Below the pieces are notes generated by a model. The model had not been told where the DNA came from, did not search any database, and saw only the letters and a program-made list of their open reading frames with translations. 42,841 nt of DNA, taken from Microscillaceae bacterium. Its GTDB lineage: Bacteria > Bacteroidota > Bacteroidia > Cytophagales > Microscillaceae. The position numbers and the translations under genes are program-made. Below, piece after piece: positions 1-9,075 of this stretch (positions are counted from its first letter, which is position 1; the number at the start of each line of letters is the position of its first letter). The DNA is taken from contig JAABSX010000035.1 in NCBI GenBank assembly GCA_011390205.1, positions 1 to 42,841 on the forward strand, given 5' to 3'.

Positions 1-146
1 AAGACATCAGCGTCTTGTATTTCCACGAAAAAGAAGGGGGCTATTTTACGCAAATTCCTATCAAGTCCAATGGTGATGTAGAGCAATGGCCTGAAGGATT
101 TTTTGACCAAACGAATCAAGATTTAACCAAAATTTATGGAATATAA
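1..146 (+). CDS. C-terminal end of DUF3696-type AAA ATPase (partial)
   Basis: Open reading frame entering from the left edge (codons start at base 3) and ending with TAA at 144-146; 47 residues remain. The motif WPEGFFDQ near the end is the hallmark of the DUF3696 tail found on ABC-like/OLD-like AAA ATPases (family knowledge). No Walker motifs are visible because the N-terminal part lies outside the window. The stop codon is only 3 bases before the ATG of the next gene, so the two are almost certainly co-transcribed and probably translationally coupled. These ATPases are usually found in accessory, defence-like loci; here the partner carries a toxin-like domain. The identification rests on one short motif, so it is probable rather than certain. 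Confidence 0.6.
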   Translation, partial: DISVLYFHEKEGGYFTQIPIKSNGDVEQWPEGFFDQTNQDLTKIYGI

Positions 147-149
147 ACT

Positions 150-1010
150 ATGGAAATATTTATCAATGAGCTTTCCTTAGAGGGGCAATACCATACGGAT
201 GCTGAATTTTCGGAGGCTGTTCAGGTCATCGTAGAATTGCTTAACTTACTGCAAAACAAAATTCCTGAAAAGCTATTTTTTAGAAATGACCTAATTAAGC
301 ATCAAAAAGCCATCAAAGATGAGATTCTTTCGGCAAGTGTCAGTCGCTTGAAAGAGCCTGTAAAAGAGCAATTTAAGAGATTAGTCTTTAACAACTCACA
401 AGATTGGAACTATACCAAAACACAAGATGAAAATGCTGATTATTTTTATTTGCCTAAAATTGATAGAACAAGAAATACTCAAAATTTGTCTATCCAAAAA
501 GTAAATCAAACAAGTTTGGCAGAGATAAGTGAGCGGATTCTACAGAAAAAAGAAGATAAGTTTATAGTGATTAATTTTAGCAGCTCTAAATTCACAAAAT
601 CTGACCTCACGACTATCTTCAAAATTCAAAATGAAGGGCAGAAAGAACTTCTTGAAGTATTGACTTTTGATGACAGAGACAGCCTTGAGACTTGGCTAGA
701 ACTGGAGTATGAGTTTAGTAAAACAGAATATGATCCTAATTCTAATATCCCTCCCACAGATTCACAAACTGTATTGAGAGATACAGATAGATTCAAAGCT
801 ACCAATTATAAAATACAAGGAAGAATAGTCTATGAGCAATTAAAAGACGGAACTTATTGGTATGTAGATAATCTTCACCATGGAATCTCGAGCCACTTAG
901 AAGTCTTTAATCATAATACAGATACTCATTTGGGAGAAGCAAATTTAGAGGGTGCTTTAGATGATTCAAAAGCAGACGAAAAGAAAAAAGTAAAGAGATA
1001 TTTAAGATAG
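150..1010 (+). CDS. ATPase-coupled protein with C-terminal colicin E3-like ribonuclease domain
   Basis: 286 residues, ATG 3 bases after the upstream ATPase stop. Residues 1-200 match nothing I recognise and show no signal peptide or membrane segment. Residues about 222-286 resemble the colicin E3/E4/E6 16S rRNase fold: YWYVDNLHHG (236-245) lines up with the E3 segment around its Asp-x2-His-Gly, SHLEVF (248-253) with the segment holding the catalytic Glu, and THLGEANLEG (259-268) with the E3 'HLGSFDPKTG' stretch; both proteins end in a basic helix followed by Y-L. Candidate catalytic residues are D240, H243 or H244, and E251; the E3 Arg near the C-terminus is replaced by Lys here. The alignment is from memory of colicin E3. 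Inference: an intracellular RNase effector controlled by the ATPase. There is no secretion domain or obvious immunity gene. Confidence 0.6.
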   Translation: MEIFINELSLEGQYHTDAEFSEAVQVIVELLNLLQNKIPEKLFFRNDLIKHQKAIKDEILSASVSRLKEPVKEQFKRLVFNNSQDWNYTKTQDENADYFYLPKIDRTRNTQNLSIQKVNQTSLAEISERILQKKEDKFIVINFSSSKFTKSDLTTIFKIQNEGQKELLEVLTFDDRDSLETWLELEYEFSKTEYDPNSNIPPTDSQTVLRDTDRFKATNYKIQGRIVYEQLKDGTYWYVDNLHHGISSHLEVFNHNTDTHLGEANLEGALDDSKADEKKKVKRYLR

Positions 1011-1118
1011 ACAAGTAGCCCATTATCAATAAATCAACACATATCTTGCCATTTTTAAAACCCGAAGACCATAGCATCAAAGTAAAATAATACAACAAAT
1101 AAAGAAAATATTCAGAAT

Positions 1119-2156
1119 ATGACTGCACAGAATAAAAAAGAAGGAATCGGTTTTTTTGAAAAGTACCTTACCCTTTGGGTAATCATTTGTATTGGAGTGG
1201 GCATCGGTATTGGGGCGCTTTTTGGCGAGCAAATGCAAATTATTTCTTCTTGGGAAATTGCCCATGTAAATATTCCTGTTGCTATCTTGATATGGATGAT
1301 GATTTACCCTATGATGGTACAAGTAGATTTTACTTCACTTAAAGAGGCTGGCAAAAATGTGAAAGGTTTAAGCCTCACCGTAACGGTCAATTGGCTCATC
1401 AAACCCTTTACGATGGCCTTCTTTGCTTGGATATTTTTTGACCATATTTACAGTGCTTGGATTACCCCTGAGCAAGCCAATGAATACATTGCGGGAGCTA
1501 TTCTATTGGGTGCAGCCCCTTGTACGGCGATGGTGTTTGTGTGGTCCTATCTGAGCAATGGAGACCCTAACTTTACCTTGATTCAGGTATCTATCAACGA
1601 TTTGATTTTATTGGTTGCCTTCGTTCCGATTGTTCAGTTTTTATTGGGCATTACCGATTTTCAAGTGCCCTACGATGTATTAATCACTTCGGTAGTCATT
1701 TTTGTGGTAATCCCCCTTGTGGCGGGTTATCTTACCAATCGCATCATTATAAAAAACAAAGGAGAAGCATGGCTTAAGCAAAACTTTTTGCCCAAGTTAA
1801 AACCTCTTTCTATCATCGCATTGCTTAGTACCCTGATATTGTTGTTTGCTTTTCAGGGAAATCAAATCCTCGAGAATCCACAAAATATTGTATTGATTGC
1901 GATTCCACTCACCATTCAGACCTATTTTATTTTCTTTATCAGTTGGTTTGCAGGGAGATTTTTAAAACTTAATTACGCAACTTGTGCACCTGCCGCCATG
2001 ATTGGTGCAAGTAACTTTTTTGAGTTGGCAGTAGCAGTAGCGATTGCCTTGTTTGGTCTAAATTCAGGGGCTGCCCTCACTACCGTAGTGGGTGTGCTGA
2101 TTGAAGTGCCGATTATGCTTTCGCTGGTGCAAATCGCCAAACGGTGGAAATATTAG
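1119..2156 (+). CDS. ACR3-family arsenite efflux permease
   Basis: 345 residues, the usual length for ACR3 (arsenical resistance-3) permeases of the BART superfamily, which export arsenite (sometimes antimonite) across the inner membrane. About ten hydrophobic segments are visible. The family signature around the essential Cys is clear at GAAPCTAMVFVWSYLSNGD (about residues 131-149), and a second conserved block NDLILL follows. It starts at an ATG 108 bases after the preceding stop. No arsR, arsC or arsM is next to it, so regulation cannot be read from context; the convergent neighbour is an outer-membrane porin. The name arsB is often used for this gene but properly belongs to an unrelated family. 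Confidence 0.9.
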   Translation: MTAQNKKEGIGFFEKYLTLWVIICIGVGIGIGALFGEQMQIISSWEIAHVNIPVAILIWMMIYPMMVQVDFTSLKEAGKNVKGLSLTVTVNWLIKPFTMAFFAWIFFDHIYSAWITPEQANEYIAGAILLGAAPCTAMVFVWSYLSNGDPNFTLIQVSINDLILLVAFVPIVQFLLGITDFQVPYDVLITSVVIFVVIPLVAGYLTNRIIIKNKGEAWLKQNFLPKLKPLSIIALLSTLILLFAFQGNQILENPQNIVLIAIPLTIQTYFIFFISWFAGRFLKLNYATCAPAAMIGASNFFELAVAVAIALFGLNSGAALTTVVGVLIEVPIMLSLVQIAKRWKY

Positions 2157-2194
2157 ACTTTTCAAAGTAAAAAACCACTCCCTGTTACGTATTG

Positions 2195-3448
2195 CTAAAG
2201 AATGAAAAACTGCAACTGAAGCCAAAATTCGCCTATGTTCTTAGATTCTGCACCTGTATTGGCAAGGTTTACCCTGCCATACTGCACTGATTCATAAGAG
2301 AATTTTAAGTTGGCATTGTAGCCCTGAAAAAAATAAGCCAGTCCTCCACCTACCCGCTGATTTGTATTTAATGTATTAAAATCAGACACAGACAGTACTG
2401 TGGTGTTTTGGATATTTTCTGCATCTATGTGCTGGCGTTCGTACTTAAAAAAGGGCATCAGCTTGGCAGTTTTAAAATAATAGCCTAGCTCTGCAAAGTA
2501 GATTTGTTGCTTGGGGATTTCCTCAGTAAAAGAATCTGGGCTGGAGTCTGTACCTCCTGTGGTAAAAGTCAAAGCTGCATTCAGGGTCAAAGCTCCTTTT
2601 TCACCCAAAGGCAAATCTAAAAAAGTATCCACACCCACCGAACGGTAAGAACCCTGCAAATCAACTCCTCCACCTATGGCAAAGAGCTTTTTAGCACCTA
2701 GAGAAGTCCCTGTGTAATACAAATCTTTTTCTTGGTCAAAAAAATTATAATTGAACCTGCCCACAAGTCTAAAAGGGTCTTTCCCATCAAAATTTCTTCC
2801 GTTGAAGACTCCTAAACGATACTCTAAGCGGTCATTCGCCAAAAAACCACGGGCATTTACGCCGATGTCTCGCCCGAAATTTCCTTGCAAAGCAGAAGTT
2901 TCAAACAAGCTATACGGGTATTGAAAATAGCCAAAATCCACTGGCAGTAAAGAAGCTGCACCTTGCATTTGATTGCGTGTAATGCCCACCAGCTGCATCC
3001 CTGCAATCAAACTAAAGGCATTGGAAAATCTATGCTCTACTTGAGCATCTAGTAAAATAGGGCTTACCTTGATATTTTTTCCTCCTGTAGTGTCTATTCT
3101 TCCGATAATGCTCGGAATCTCAGTTTCCATAAAAAAACTTGTCTTCTTAGTCAGTTCTACGCCTACTAAAATCCTGGCACGATAGATATTGAATTGATTT
3201 CTCCACTGAGGGCTGTAATCAGGATTGCTTTCTTGTAGGGCAGTAGGTCGGTCTTGCAGACCTACTCCCACAAAATGCAAAAGACAACCCACAGATATTT
3301 TATTGAGCAGTTTATTAAGAGTAGAATCTTTTGGAGGGGGCGTCTCAAAGGAAGATTGCTGAGTATTTGCACTATTTTGTACAGTTTGTCCTTGACTTGG
3401 TGCCACATACAAGCTTACACATAAAACAAGGTAAAAATATTTTCTCAT
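2195..3448 (-). CDS. OprP/OprO-like outer-membrane porin
   Basis: 417 residues beginning with a signal peptide (MRKYFYLVLCVSLYVAPSQG, cleavage probably before QT). The mature part has alternating hydrophobic/polar beta-strand patterns, a repeated 'YRARILVGVELTKKTSFFMETE' kind of hairpin typical of Bacteroidota phosphate-selective-porin-like proteins, and ends in a hydrophobic aromatic strand (QLQFFIL) as expected for BAM-inserted barrels. The substrate cannot be told from sequence; annotation as phosphate porin would be by fold only. It is transcribed towards the ACR3 gene with 38 bases between stops. No partner lipoprotein is next to it. Confidence 0.75.
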   Translation of the reverse strand: MRKYFYLVLCVSLYVAPSQGQTVQNSANTQQSSFETPPPKDSTLNKLLNKISVGCLLHFVGVGLQDRPTALQESNPDYSPQWRNQFNIYRARILVGVELTKKTSFFMETEIPSIIGRIDTTGGKNIKVSPILLDAQVEHRFSNAFSLIAGMQLVGITRNQMQGAASLLPVDFGYFQYPYSLFETSALQGNFGRDIGVNARGFLANDRLEYRLGVFNGRNFDGKDPFRLVGRFNYNFFDQEKDLYYTGTSLGAKKLFAIGGGVDLQGSYRSVGVDTFLDLPLGEKGALTLNAALTFTTGGTDSSPDSFTEEIPKQQIYFAELGYYFKTAKLMPFFKYERQHIDAENIQNTTVLSVSDFNTLNTNQRVGGGLAYFFQGYNANLKFSYESVQYGRVNLANTGAESKNIGEFWLQLQFFIL

Positions 3449-3617
3449 AAAATGCTTTTATTGGGAGATTTTATCAATGATTCTTTGGTCATATCACAAA
3501 GTTCAATCCAAATAAGAGGCTTGGAGGCTGTATCTTGGCATTTCAGAAAGAAAACACAAGCGTCTATACATGTTTTGGGAAAAACAGACAGAGCCATAGA
3601 CTTTGCTTTCATTGGTC

Positions 3618-3648
3618 GTGTCAAGTGTCTCTTCGAAACACTTGACAC
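3618..3648. repeat. Perfect 11-bp inverted repeat (hairpin)
   Basis: GTGTCAAGTGT at 3618-3628 pairs exactly with ACACTTGACAC at 3638-3648 around a 9-base loop. There is no T-run after it on either strand, so it is not a standard terminator. It sits just upstream of the truncated ORF ending at 3899 and may mark an insertion or recombination boundary, or be a dispersed palindromic element. Confidence 0.7.
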
Positions 3649-3654
3649 AGCAGA

Positions 3655-3899
3655 GTCCAACTGTTACTAATTTTGTAGTTTTACAGGTTAAAAATGACAG
3701 TTTATATGTAGTTATAACAGTAGGATGCTCTGGTATTCCATGTCAAAATATTTATATTTTTAAAGATATGGAACAACACTGGCAATTAATCGCAATTTCT
3801 CAGGCAAGGGTAAAAGCACAAATAGAAATAGGAAATAAAGACGATAATGTGTTATTTAAAACTAAATCTGGGCAAATATCTGGAGAATTTAGAAGATAA
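3655..3899 (+). pseudogene. Truncated unknown protein (C-terminal fragment)
   Basis: The open frame runs to a TAA at 3897-3899; about 80 residues have protein-like composition, for example LYVVITVGCSGIPCQ followed by NIYIFKDMEQHW. The only in-frame start is a TTG at 3603, upstream of a perfect hairpin that would then be coding, so a normal N-terminus is absent. I read it as the remnant of a longer gene whose 5' part was lost at the hairpin. No family was recognised. The alternative is a genuine small protein starting at a non-ATG codon. Confidence 0.35.
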
Positions 3900-4264
3900 A
3901 ATATTACTTGTTCTATGGTTGATTTCATCATCTCCCCCTAGAGCTCAAGAATAACAAAGCCTTCTTGTGCTGGGACTTTCCAGAGGTATTAAAAATTTGG
4001 TACTGCAAATATAAGATATGTTAGCTAGCTTTGTGCTATGGACATATTAGATTTTGAAAAATAGGATTTGCACAGATAAAAAAATCTGTACTTATCATTC
4101 GAATCCGTAAAAATCCGTGTGCTATGATACTGAAATACAGATAATGTAATTAGTCTGCTACGATGTTGAGGCATCAGGAGTAAAAATTATTCCTCCCAAA
4201 ATATTTCAATCCATTCAAATTGTTGTATAACTTTACAATCAATTTAAAATAACAGAGATAGGAA

Positions 4265-7039
4265 ATGGCATCAGAAAACTCACTCTTTGAGAAACTTAAA
4301 CGCACAAAAATCACGGGAATCCAAACTCAAAAGATAGAAGAAGTCTTTTTAATGATAGATTTTGATGATTATGGTGCTTTTGTAGAGGTAGTCAATGCGA
4401 GCCTAAAACCCAAAGAAGTAGATTACAGGCAGTACAGTGGTGCTTTGCGTGAAGTACTCCGAAACCTAGAATACATCAAAGACAAAACTGCTTTCTCCAT
4501 TGATTGGGAAAAGGATTCGGAATATATCTACCTTGCTGACCATGATTATCTTTTTTGGCAACTTCGCAACTGTGATAACCTCATCAATGCAAAGGGAGAT
4601 TCACTTAAATTTTCTAGCAGCGAGGGCACTTTATCTCTACTGATTGAAGCCCAAAAAAACCCTGATTTACTTCAAGCAAATATACAACTCAAAGCAGGCG
4701 GCAGCGTCTATAAGACGGGCAGAGCCCTCACAGAAGGTTATTTTCTGAATACTAAAACGATTTATTCCATCAAGCCGATTGGAAATAACTTCAAAGAATT
4801 GTCTTTTTTTGAGACAGAGTTGGGGGCTTTGAGTCTTGAAAAATACCTTACACTCTTTGTTTCATTTTTTCAGAACATTGAAATTATCTATCAAGATTAC
4901 CAGACAATCCTTAGTAAGGAGGTTATCCGCCCTGTACCCTCGCTCTTTTTTGAAAAAGTGGATGAGCAAAGCTCTCTTTACCTTAGGGTTTCTTTGGTAT
5001 TGTCAGGCTTTGAAAATGATTTTTTGGATAACTATGATGTAGATAAAATAGCACAGGTCAATGACTTAGAGCAAAGTATTCATATCAAAGAACTACAACA
5101 CGAGCCGCTACAAAAGCACCTAGACGATATTAGGAAGAAAATAAACAATAAAAAGAAGGGGGATGTTTTTCAAGATGGTAATTTGCTCATTATTCCAGAA
5201 GACCTAGCAGTAAAATTTATCCGTAGTGAGCTGCCTAGCTTGCTGCTTAACTACCAAGTGTTTGGCGCAGAAAAACTAAAATCATACAAAATCACTGCCG
5301 TAACTCCTCGCCTCAATATTAGCCTAGGCTTAGGCATTGATTTCTTAGAGGGTGATGCTACCTTAGATTTGGAGGGGCAGACTTTTTCTATTTTTGATGT
5401 CATTAAGCAATACAACAAGCAAAAATACATTCAGCTTAATAATGGCTCGCAGGCCATTTTAAATGAAAAATACATTCGCCGTCTTGAGCGACTTTTCAAA
5501 AAACAAAAAGATGGAAGCATCAAAGTTTCTTTCTTTGATTTGCCCGAGATAGAGCAACTCATAGAAGACAAAACCAACACACAAGTCTTTGAAAAATCAA
5601 GAGAAATCTTTGAGGGCTTTAACAAAATCAAAAACCGAAAAATCAAAGGACTCAAAAAAGTAAAGGCAGAACTTAGACCTTACCAGCAGCAAGGCGTAAA
5701 GTGGCTTGAATACCTCCACGAAACCAAGTTTGGAGGCTGTTTGGCAGATGATATGGGTCTAGGCAAAACCCTGCAAACCATCACACTGCTTTCTAGCATT
5801 TATCCCCAAGAAAAAAAGCCAACACTCATTGTCATGCCCAAGAGCTTGCTTTTTAACTGGGAAAAAGAGATTCAAAAATTTAATCCTAGCCTTACTTTTT
5901 ATACTTACTATGCCCAAGACCGTGAGATAAAAGAGGCAATTAAAAAGCACCTTATTTTTACGACTTATGCTACACTAAGAAATGACATAGAGAAATTTAG
6001 AGCACAAGACTATCACTATGTCATCTTGGATGAATCTCAAAATATCAAAAACCTGATGTCACAAACCAGCAAGGCAGTGCTTTTGCTAGAAGCCGAGCAT
6101 AAATTGGCTTTGAGTGGCACACCCATAGAGAATAACCTTACAGAATTGTATTCTTTGTTTCGTTTCTTAAACCCTGCTATGTTCGCCTCTATTGATGAGT
6201 TTAATAGAAGTTATACTTATCCTATTCAAAATGAAAATGATAAGGATGTCGCCGCCGAGCTGCGCCGTAAGATTTATCCTTTCATCTTGAGAAGACTCAA
6301 AAAACACGTGCTGACCGAGCTACCCGAAAAGGTAGAACAAATCATGCACATAGAAATGTCGCCAGAGCAAACACAGCTTTACAATGAACGAAGAAAGTTT
6401 TATCAGACCTTTTTGAAAGAGCAAATTGGAGCAGGAGGCATCGAGAAATCTCAGTTTTATATCTTACAAGCCTTGACCGAACTGAGGCAAATCGCCTCCT
6501 CACCTGAGGCTCGAACTGATGGCAAAATTATCTCTGCTAAGCGTGAGGCTTTGGTAGAAAATATCTTAGATGCAGCCGCCAATGGGCATAAATCATTGAT
6601 TTTTGTGAGCTTCCTCAATGCTATCGAAACCATCAGTGAAGACTTAGAAAAAAATGGAATAGACTTCGTAGCCATGACAGGAGCCACCAGAGATAGACAA
6701 GCACTCGTAGAACGCTTTCAGAATGATAAAAGCTGCAAGGTATTCTTGATGACACTTAAGACTGGAGGGGTAGGACTAAACCTCACTGCCGCAGATATGG
6801 TCTATATCTATGACCCTTGGTGGAACTTGGCCGCCGAAAACCAAGCCATTGACCGAACCCACCGAATGGGGCAGCAAAAAACCGTTTTTAGCTACAAACT
6901 CATCACCAAAGGCACTATAGAAGAAAAAATATTAGAACTCCAAGAAAAGAAAAAAGAACTCTTCGAAAATCTTATAGGCAGTGATAGTGCCTCTATCAAA
7001 TCACTCAATCAAGAGGATATTGATTTTATATTGGGTTAA
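4265..7039 (+). CDS. SNF2-family ATPase (DEAD/DEAH-like helicase)
   Basis: 924 residues. The first 430 or so form the divergent N-terminal region found in bacterial SNF2 proteins. The motor begins near residue 465 (LRPYQQQGVKWL, motif Q-like); Walker A is DDMGLGKTLQT (about 494-504); motif II is DESQ (about 589) in place of the usual DEAH/DEGH; motif III-like LSGTPIENNL follows. The C-terminal RecA lobe has VGLNLTAADMVYIYDPWW and motif VI QAIDRTHRMGQ (about 859-869), which is diagnostic of SNF2. These enzymes translocate on double-stranded DNA and remodel bound proteins such as RNA polymerase or chromatin-like complexes. No SWIM zinc finger protein, a frequent companion, is present; instead an unknown 594-residue gene follows after 41 bases. 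Confidence 0.9.
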   Translation: MASENSLFEKLKRTKITGIQTQKIEEVFLMIDFDDYGAFVEVVNASLKPKEVDYRQYSGALREVLRNLEYIKDKTAFSIDWEKDSEYIYLADHDYLFWQLRNCDNLINAKGDSLKFSSSEGTLSLLIEAQKNPDLLQANIQLKAGGSVYKTGRALTEGYFLNTKTIYSIKPIGNNFKELSFFETELGALSLEKYLTLFVSFFQNIEIIYQDYQTILSKEVIRPVPSLFFEKVDEQSSLYLRVSLVLSGFENDFLDNYDVDKIAQVNDLEQSIHIKELQHEPLQKHLDDIRKKINNKKKGDVFQDGNLLIIPEDLAVKFIRSELPSLLLNYQVFGAEKLKSYKITAVTPRLNISLGLGIDFLEGDATLDLEGQTFSIFDVIKQYNKQKYIQLNNGSQAILNEKYIRRLERLFKKQKDGSIKVSFFDLPEIEQLIEDKTNTQVFEKSREIFEGFNKIKNRKIKGLKKVKAELRPYQQQGVKWLEYLHETKFGGCLADDMGLGKTLQTITLLSSIYPQEKKPTLIVMPKSLLFNWEKEIQKFNPSLTFYTYYAQDREIKEAIKKHLIFTTYATLRNDIEKFRAQDYHYVILDESQNIKNLMSQTSKAVLLLEAEHKLALSGTPIENNLTELYSLFRFLNPAMFASIDEFNRSYTYPIQNENDKDVAAELRRKIYPFILRRLKKHVLTELPEKVEQIMHIEMSPEQTQLYNERRKFYQTFLKEQIGAGGIEKSQFYILQALTELRQIASSPEARTDGKIISAKREALVENILDAAANGHKSLIFVSFLNAIETISEDLEKNGIDFVAMTGATRDRQALVERFQNDKSCKVFLMTLKTGGVGLNLTAADMVYIYDPWWNLAAENQAIDRTHRMGQQKTVFSYKLITKGTIEEKILELQEKKKELFENLIGSDSASIKSLNQEDIDFILG

Positions 7040-7080
7040 AAAGAGTTTAAATTCACCCTCATAGATATATAATAAAGAAA

Positions 7081-8865
7081 ATGAACAAGAGTCAATTACG
7101 AAAAACCATCATTGGTATTTACAGCTATACCAAGATGAATCTCATTTTAAAAGAAATTCTTCTTCCTTTTATGGAAACGCATAATGAGTTATGCAAAAAG
7201 CATAAGGTTCCTGCACATGATAGCTTAGAAAAAAGACGCTTTAGCATATCAGATTTTATAGTTCCTTTTTTTGAAAAAAAAGAATTATTCCTAACACTCA
7301 TCGCTACCTTTCCTGATAATGTAAGGGCATTGATAGAAGATCTAATGTGGAATAAATTCTATAATAATAAAGAGATAAAAGATAAATTCAATATTAACAT
7401 AATCCGCTCTGACTACAAACCTCATGAATATTCATATGACTTTCACTCCTTTATCAATCCTTATTTGCTATTATTTCAGATAGAAAAATTGGGCTCTAAT
7501 GGCTTTGTGTTTGGCTTTGATGATGAGCTGCGTGGGCATCTTTCTCTTTTTTTTGAGCAACCCGCCCCCAAAGAGTTGCAAATAGCAGGTAAAAATGAGA
7601 TCGATCCTAGCTATATTCTTTTTGATAAAAGCCAAGCAGCATTTACAGAACTTCCTGTATTGTATTCATTCTTTACTCAAGGACAAATCAATCTCAATGC
7701 AAGCAACAAACCCAGCATTACGTCTCTCAATAAAATGCGCAAAGTTTGTAATATTGAAGAGTTTTATAACATAAAAGAAGTTGATAAAGCATTGTCAAAC
7801 ATCCGTACTAATTTGTTAATTGAGATCCTCTTTGAGGATTCTATCACCAACCAGTATTTTGACTCAATGCCCACCCACGAGTTTATCAAGCATGCGTATC
7901 TGCATTTTGTAGAGGGATATCATGAAGCCGAGCGCCTGCTACCTCATATCAAAGGCTTCAAATATATAGATGAATTTAGTATTAATAATAACGTCAACAA
8001 TAAGCTGCATCAACTGCTTTTAGAAGTCCCTAAAGACAAATGGGTCAGTGTAGAGAGTATTCTTGAGAAGGTTATCTTTGAGGGTCAGAAGTTTGATATT
8101 GTTAAGGTAAAAGAGGCTTACTATCATCTCTATATCAGTGTCAAACAGGCATATGATACTAAAATGTTTGTCAATAAAATGAACTATGATGAAATCATGG
8201 TCAAGCCCCTTATCAAGGCATTTTTTATGTTTTGTGCCAGTATGGGAGTCTTAGATGTTTATTATGAGGTGCCTCAAAGCTATCTGGGTGGATATGGAGA
8301 TGAGAAAAGTATTTTTCCGTATGAAGGAATTAAGTACATTCGGCTGACAGACTTGGGGGCTTATGTTACTGGGCAGAGTACAGATTATAAAGTACCTAAA
8401 ATGGAAGAGGCAAGCGTAACACTAGATGAAGAAAATCTACTGATTCACTATGACAGTGAAAACAAGGCTTTGCTTGGTATGGTAGAAAGTATCTCACGCC
8501 CTGCGGGCAATCACCTTTTCAAGGTAGATTTTGCGACGGTGCTGGGGCGATGCAACAACTATCAAGAGATTAATGCTCAAATACGTACTTTTGAAAAGCT
8601 TTTGAGCAATAACCCTCCACAGATTTGGAAAGATTTTTTTGCTGCCCTCAAAGAGAAATCCTACAAATTTGTCAATCAAAATGACGAATACCTCATTTAC
8701 TCTCTGCCTGACAACAAGGAATTGATGAATCTATTTGCCAAGGATAACTATCTAAAGCAGCACATTATCAGGGCTGAATACTATCACGTCTTGATTCGGG
8801 TGAAGTCATTACCAGCAGTAAAGAAGCATCTTAAAAAATCGGGGTTTTTGATTGAGTTTGAATAA
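7081..8865 (+). CDS. Unknown protein in operon with SNF2 ATPase
   Basis: 594 residues, ATG 41 bases after the SNF2 stop, same strand, with a shared terminator just downstream, so very likely a functional partner. It is soluble-looking: charged and helical, with no signal peptide or membrane span. I do not recognise the family. The last 100 residues (LLSNNPPQIWKDFFAALKEK ... IIRAEYYHVLIRVKSLPAVKKHLKKSGFLIE) have the rhythm of the helicase-associated N-terminal domain of XPB-like proteins ('probed position, beta-strand, then L..L...G'); this is a weak resemblance only. It could be a substrate adaptor or DNA-binding subunit for the SNF2 motor. Confidence 0.7.
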   Translation: MNKSQLRKTIIGIYSYTKMNLILKEILLPFMETHNELCKKHKVPAHDSLEKRRFSISDFIVPFFEKKELFLTLIATFPDNVRALIEDLMWNKFYNNKEIKDKFNINIIRSDYKPHEYSYDFHSFINPYLLLFQIEKLGSNGFVFGFDDELRGHLSLFFEQPAPKELQIAGKNEIDPSYILFDKSQAAFTELPVLYSFFTQGQINLNASNKPSITSLNKMRKVCNIEEFYNIKEVDKALSNIRTNLLIEILFEDSITNQYFDSMPTHEFIKHAYLHFVEGYHEAERLLPHIKGFKYIDEFSINNNVNNKLHQLLLEVPKDKWVSVESILEKVIFEGQKFDIVKVKEAYYHLYISVKQAYDTKMFVNKMNYDEIMVKPLIKAFFMFCASMGVLDVYYEVPQSYLGGYGDEKSIFPYEGIKYIRLTDLGAYVTGQSTDYKVPKMEEASVTLDEENLLIHYDSENKALLGMVESISRPAGNHLFKVDFATVLGRCNNYQEINAQIRTFEKLLSNNPPQIWKDFFAALKEKSYKFVNQNDEYLIYSLPDNKELMNLFAKDNYLKQHIIRAEYYHVLIRVKSLPAVKKHLKKSGFLIEFE

Positions 8866-8872
8866 AAATAAA

Positions 8873-8907
8873 GGAACAGGGCTTTTCTTCCCTGCTCCTA
8901 TTTTATG
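8873..8907 (+). terminator. Terminator of SNF2 operon
   Basis: GGAACAGGG (8873-8881) pairs with CCCTGCTCC (8890-8898) with one mismatch around a T-rich loop, followed by TATTTTAT. It lies 8 bases after the stop of the 594-residue gene and closes the two-gene operon. Confidence 0.75.
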
Positions 8908-9048
8908 TATAATAAGCCCTTAGCTATTCACCGAGAACCACATACATTTTGATGAATAGTGGAGAATGATTGTTGAATGTTTAGTTAAGTAGCAGTTAAG
9001 GATATTGGAATCTGAATTACAAAGAACGCAGAAATAGCACTGCCACAC

Positions 9049-9072
9049 AATACCCACATGTGGGTATTTTTT
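9049..9072 (+). terminator. Palindrome plus T-run (terminator-like)
   Basis: A perfect 20-bp palindrome AATACCCACATGTGGGTATT (9049-9068) runs into a T-run on the plus strand. It lies just beyond the 3' end of the minus-strand AcpH-type gene, so by orientation it would stop read-through from the SNF2 operon; it may act in both directions. Confidence 0.6.
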
Positions 9073-9075
9073 CGT

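Larger units (their letters stand above)
3449..4264. other. 816-base intergenic stretch with hairpin and degraded ORF
   Basis: No convincing full-length gene. It contains a perfect 11-bp hairpin at 3618-3648 and a truncated-looking ORF to 3899 (both listed). From 3900 to 4264 I see only AT-rich sequence, including a short hairpin around 4073-4096 (ACAGAT / ATCTGT) and phrases such as 'aatccgtaaaaatccgtgtg' that recall dispersed non-coding repeats of this phylum. A weak promoter-like TATAACTTTAC lies at about 4226, 40 bases before the SNF2 start. Confidence 0.5.

Noticed and set aside
1119-2156. Naming the arsenite exporter arsB
   Set aside because: The APCTAMVFVWSYL motif places it in ACR3, unrelated to the ArsB permease family.
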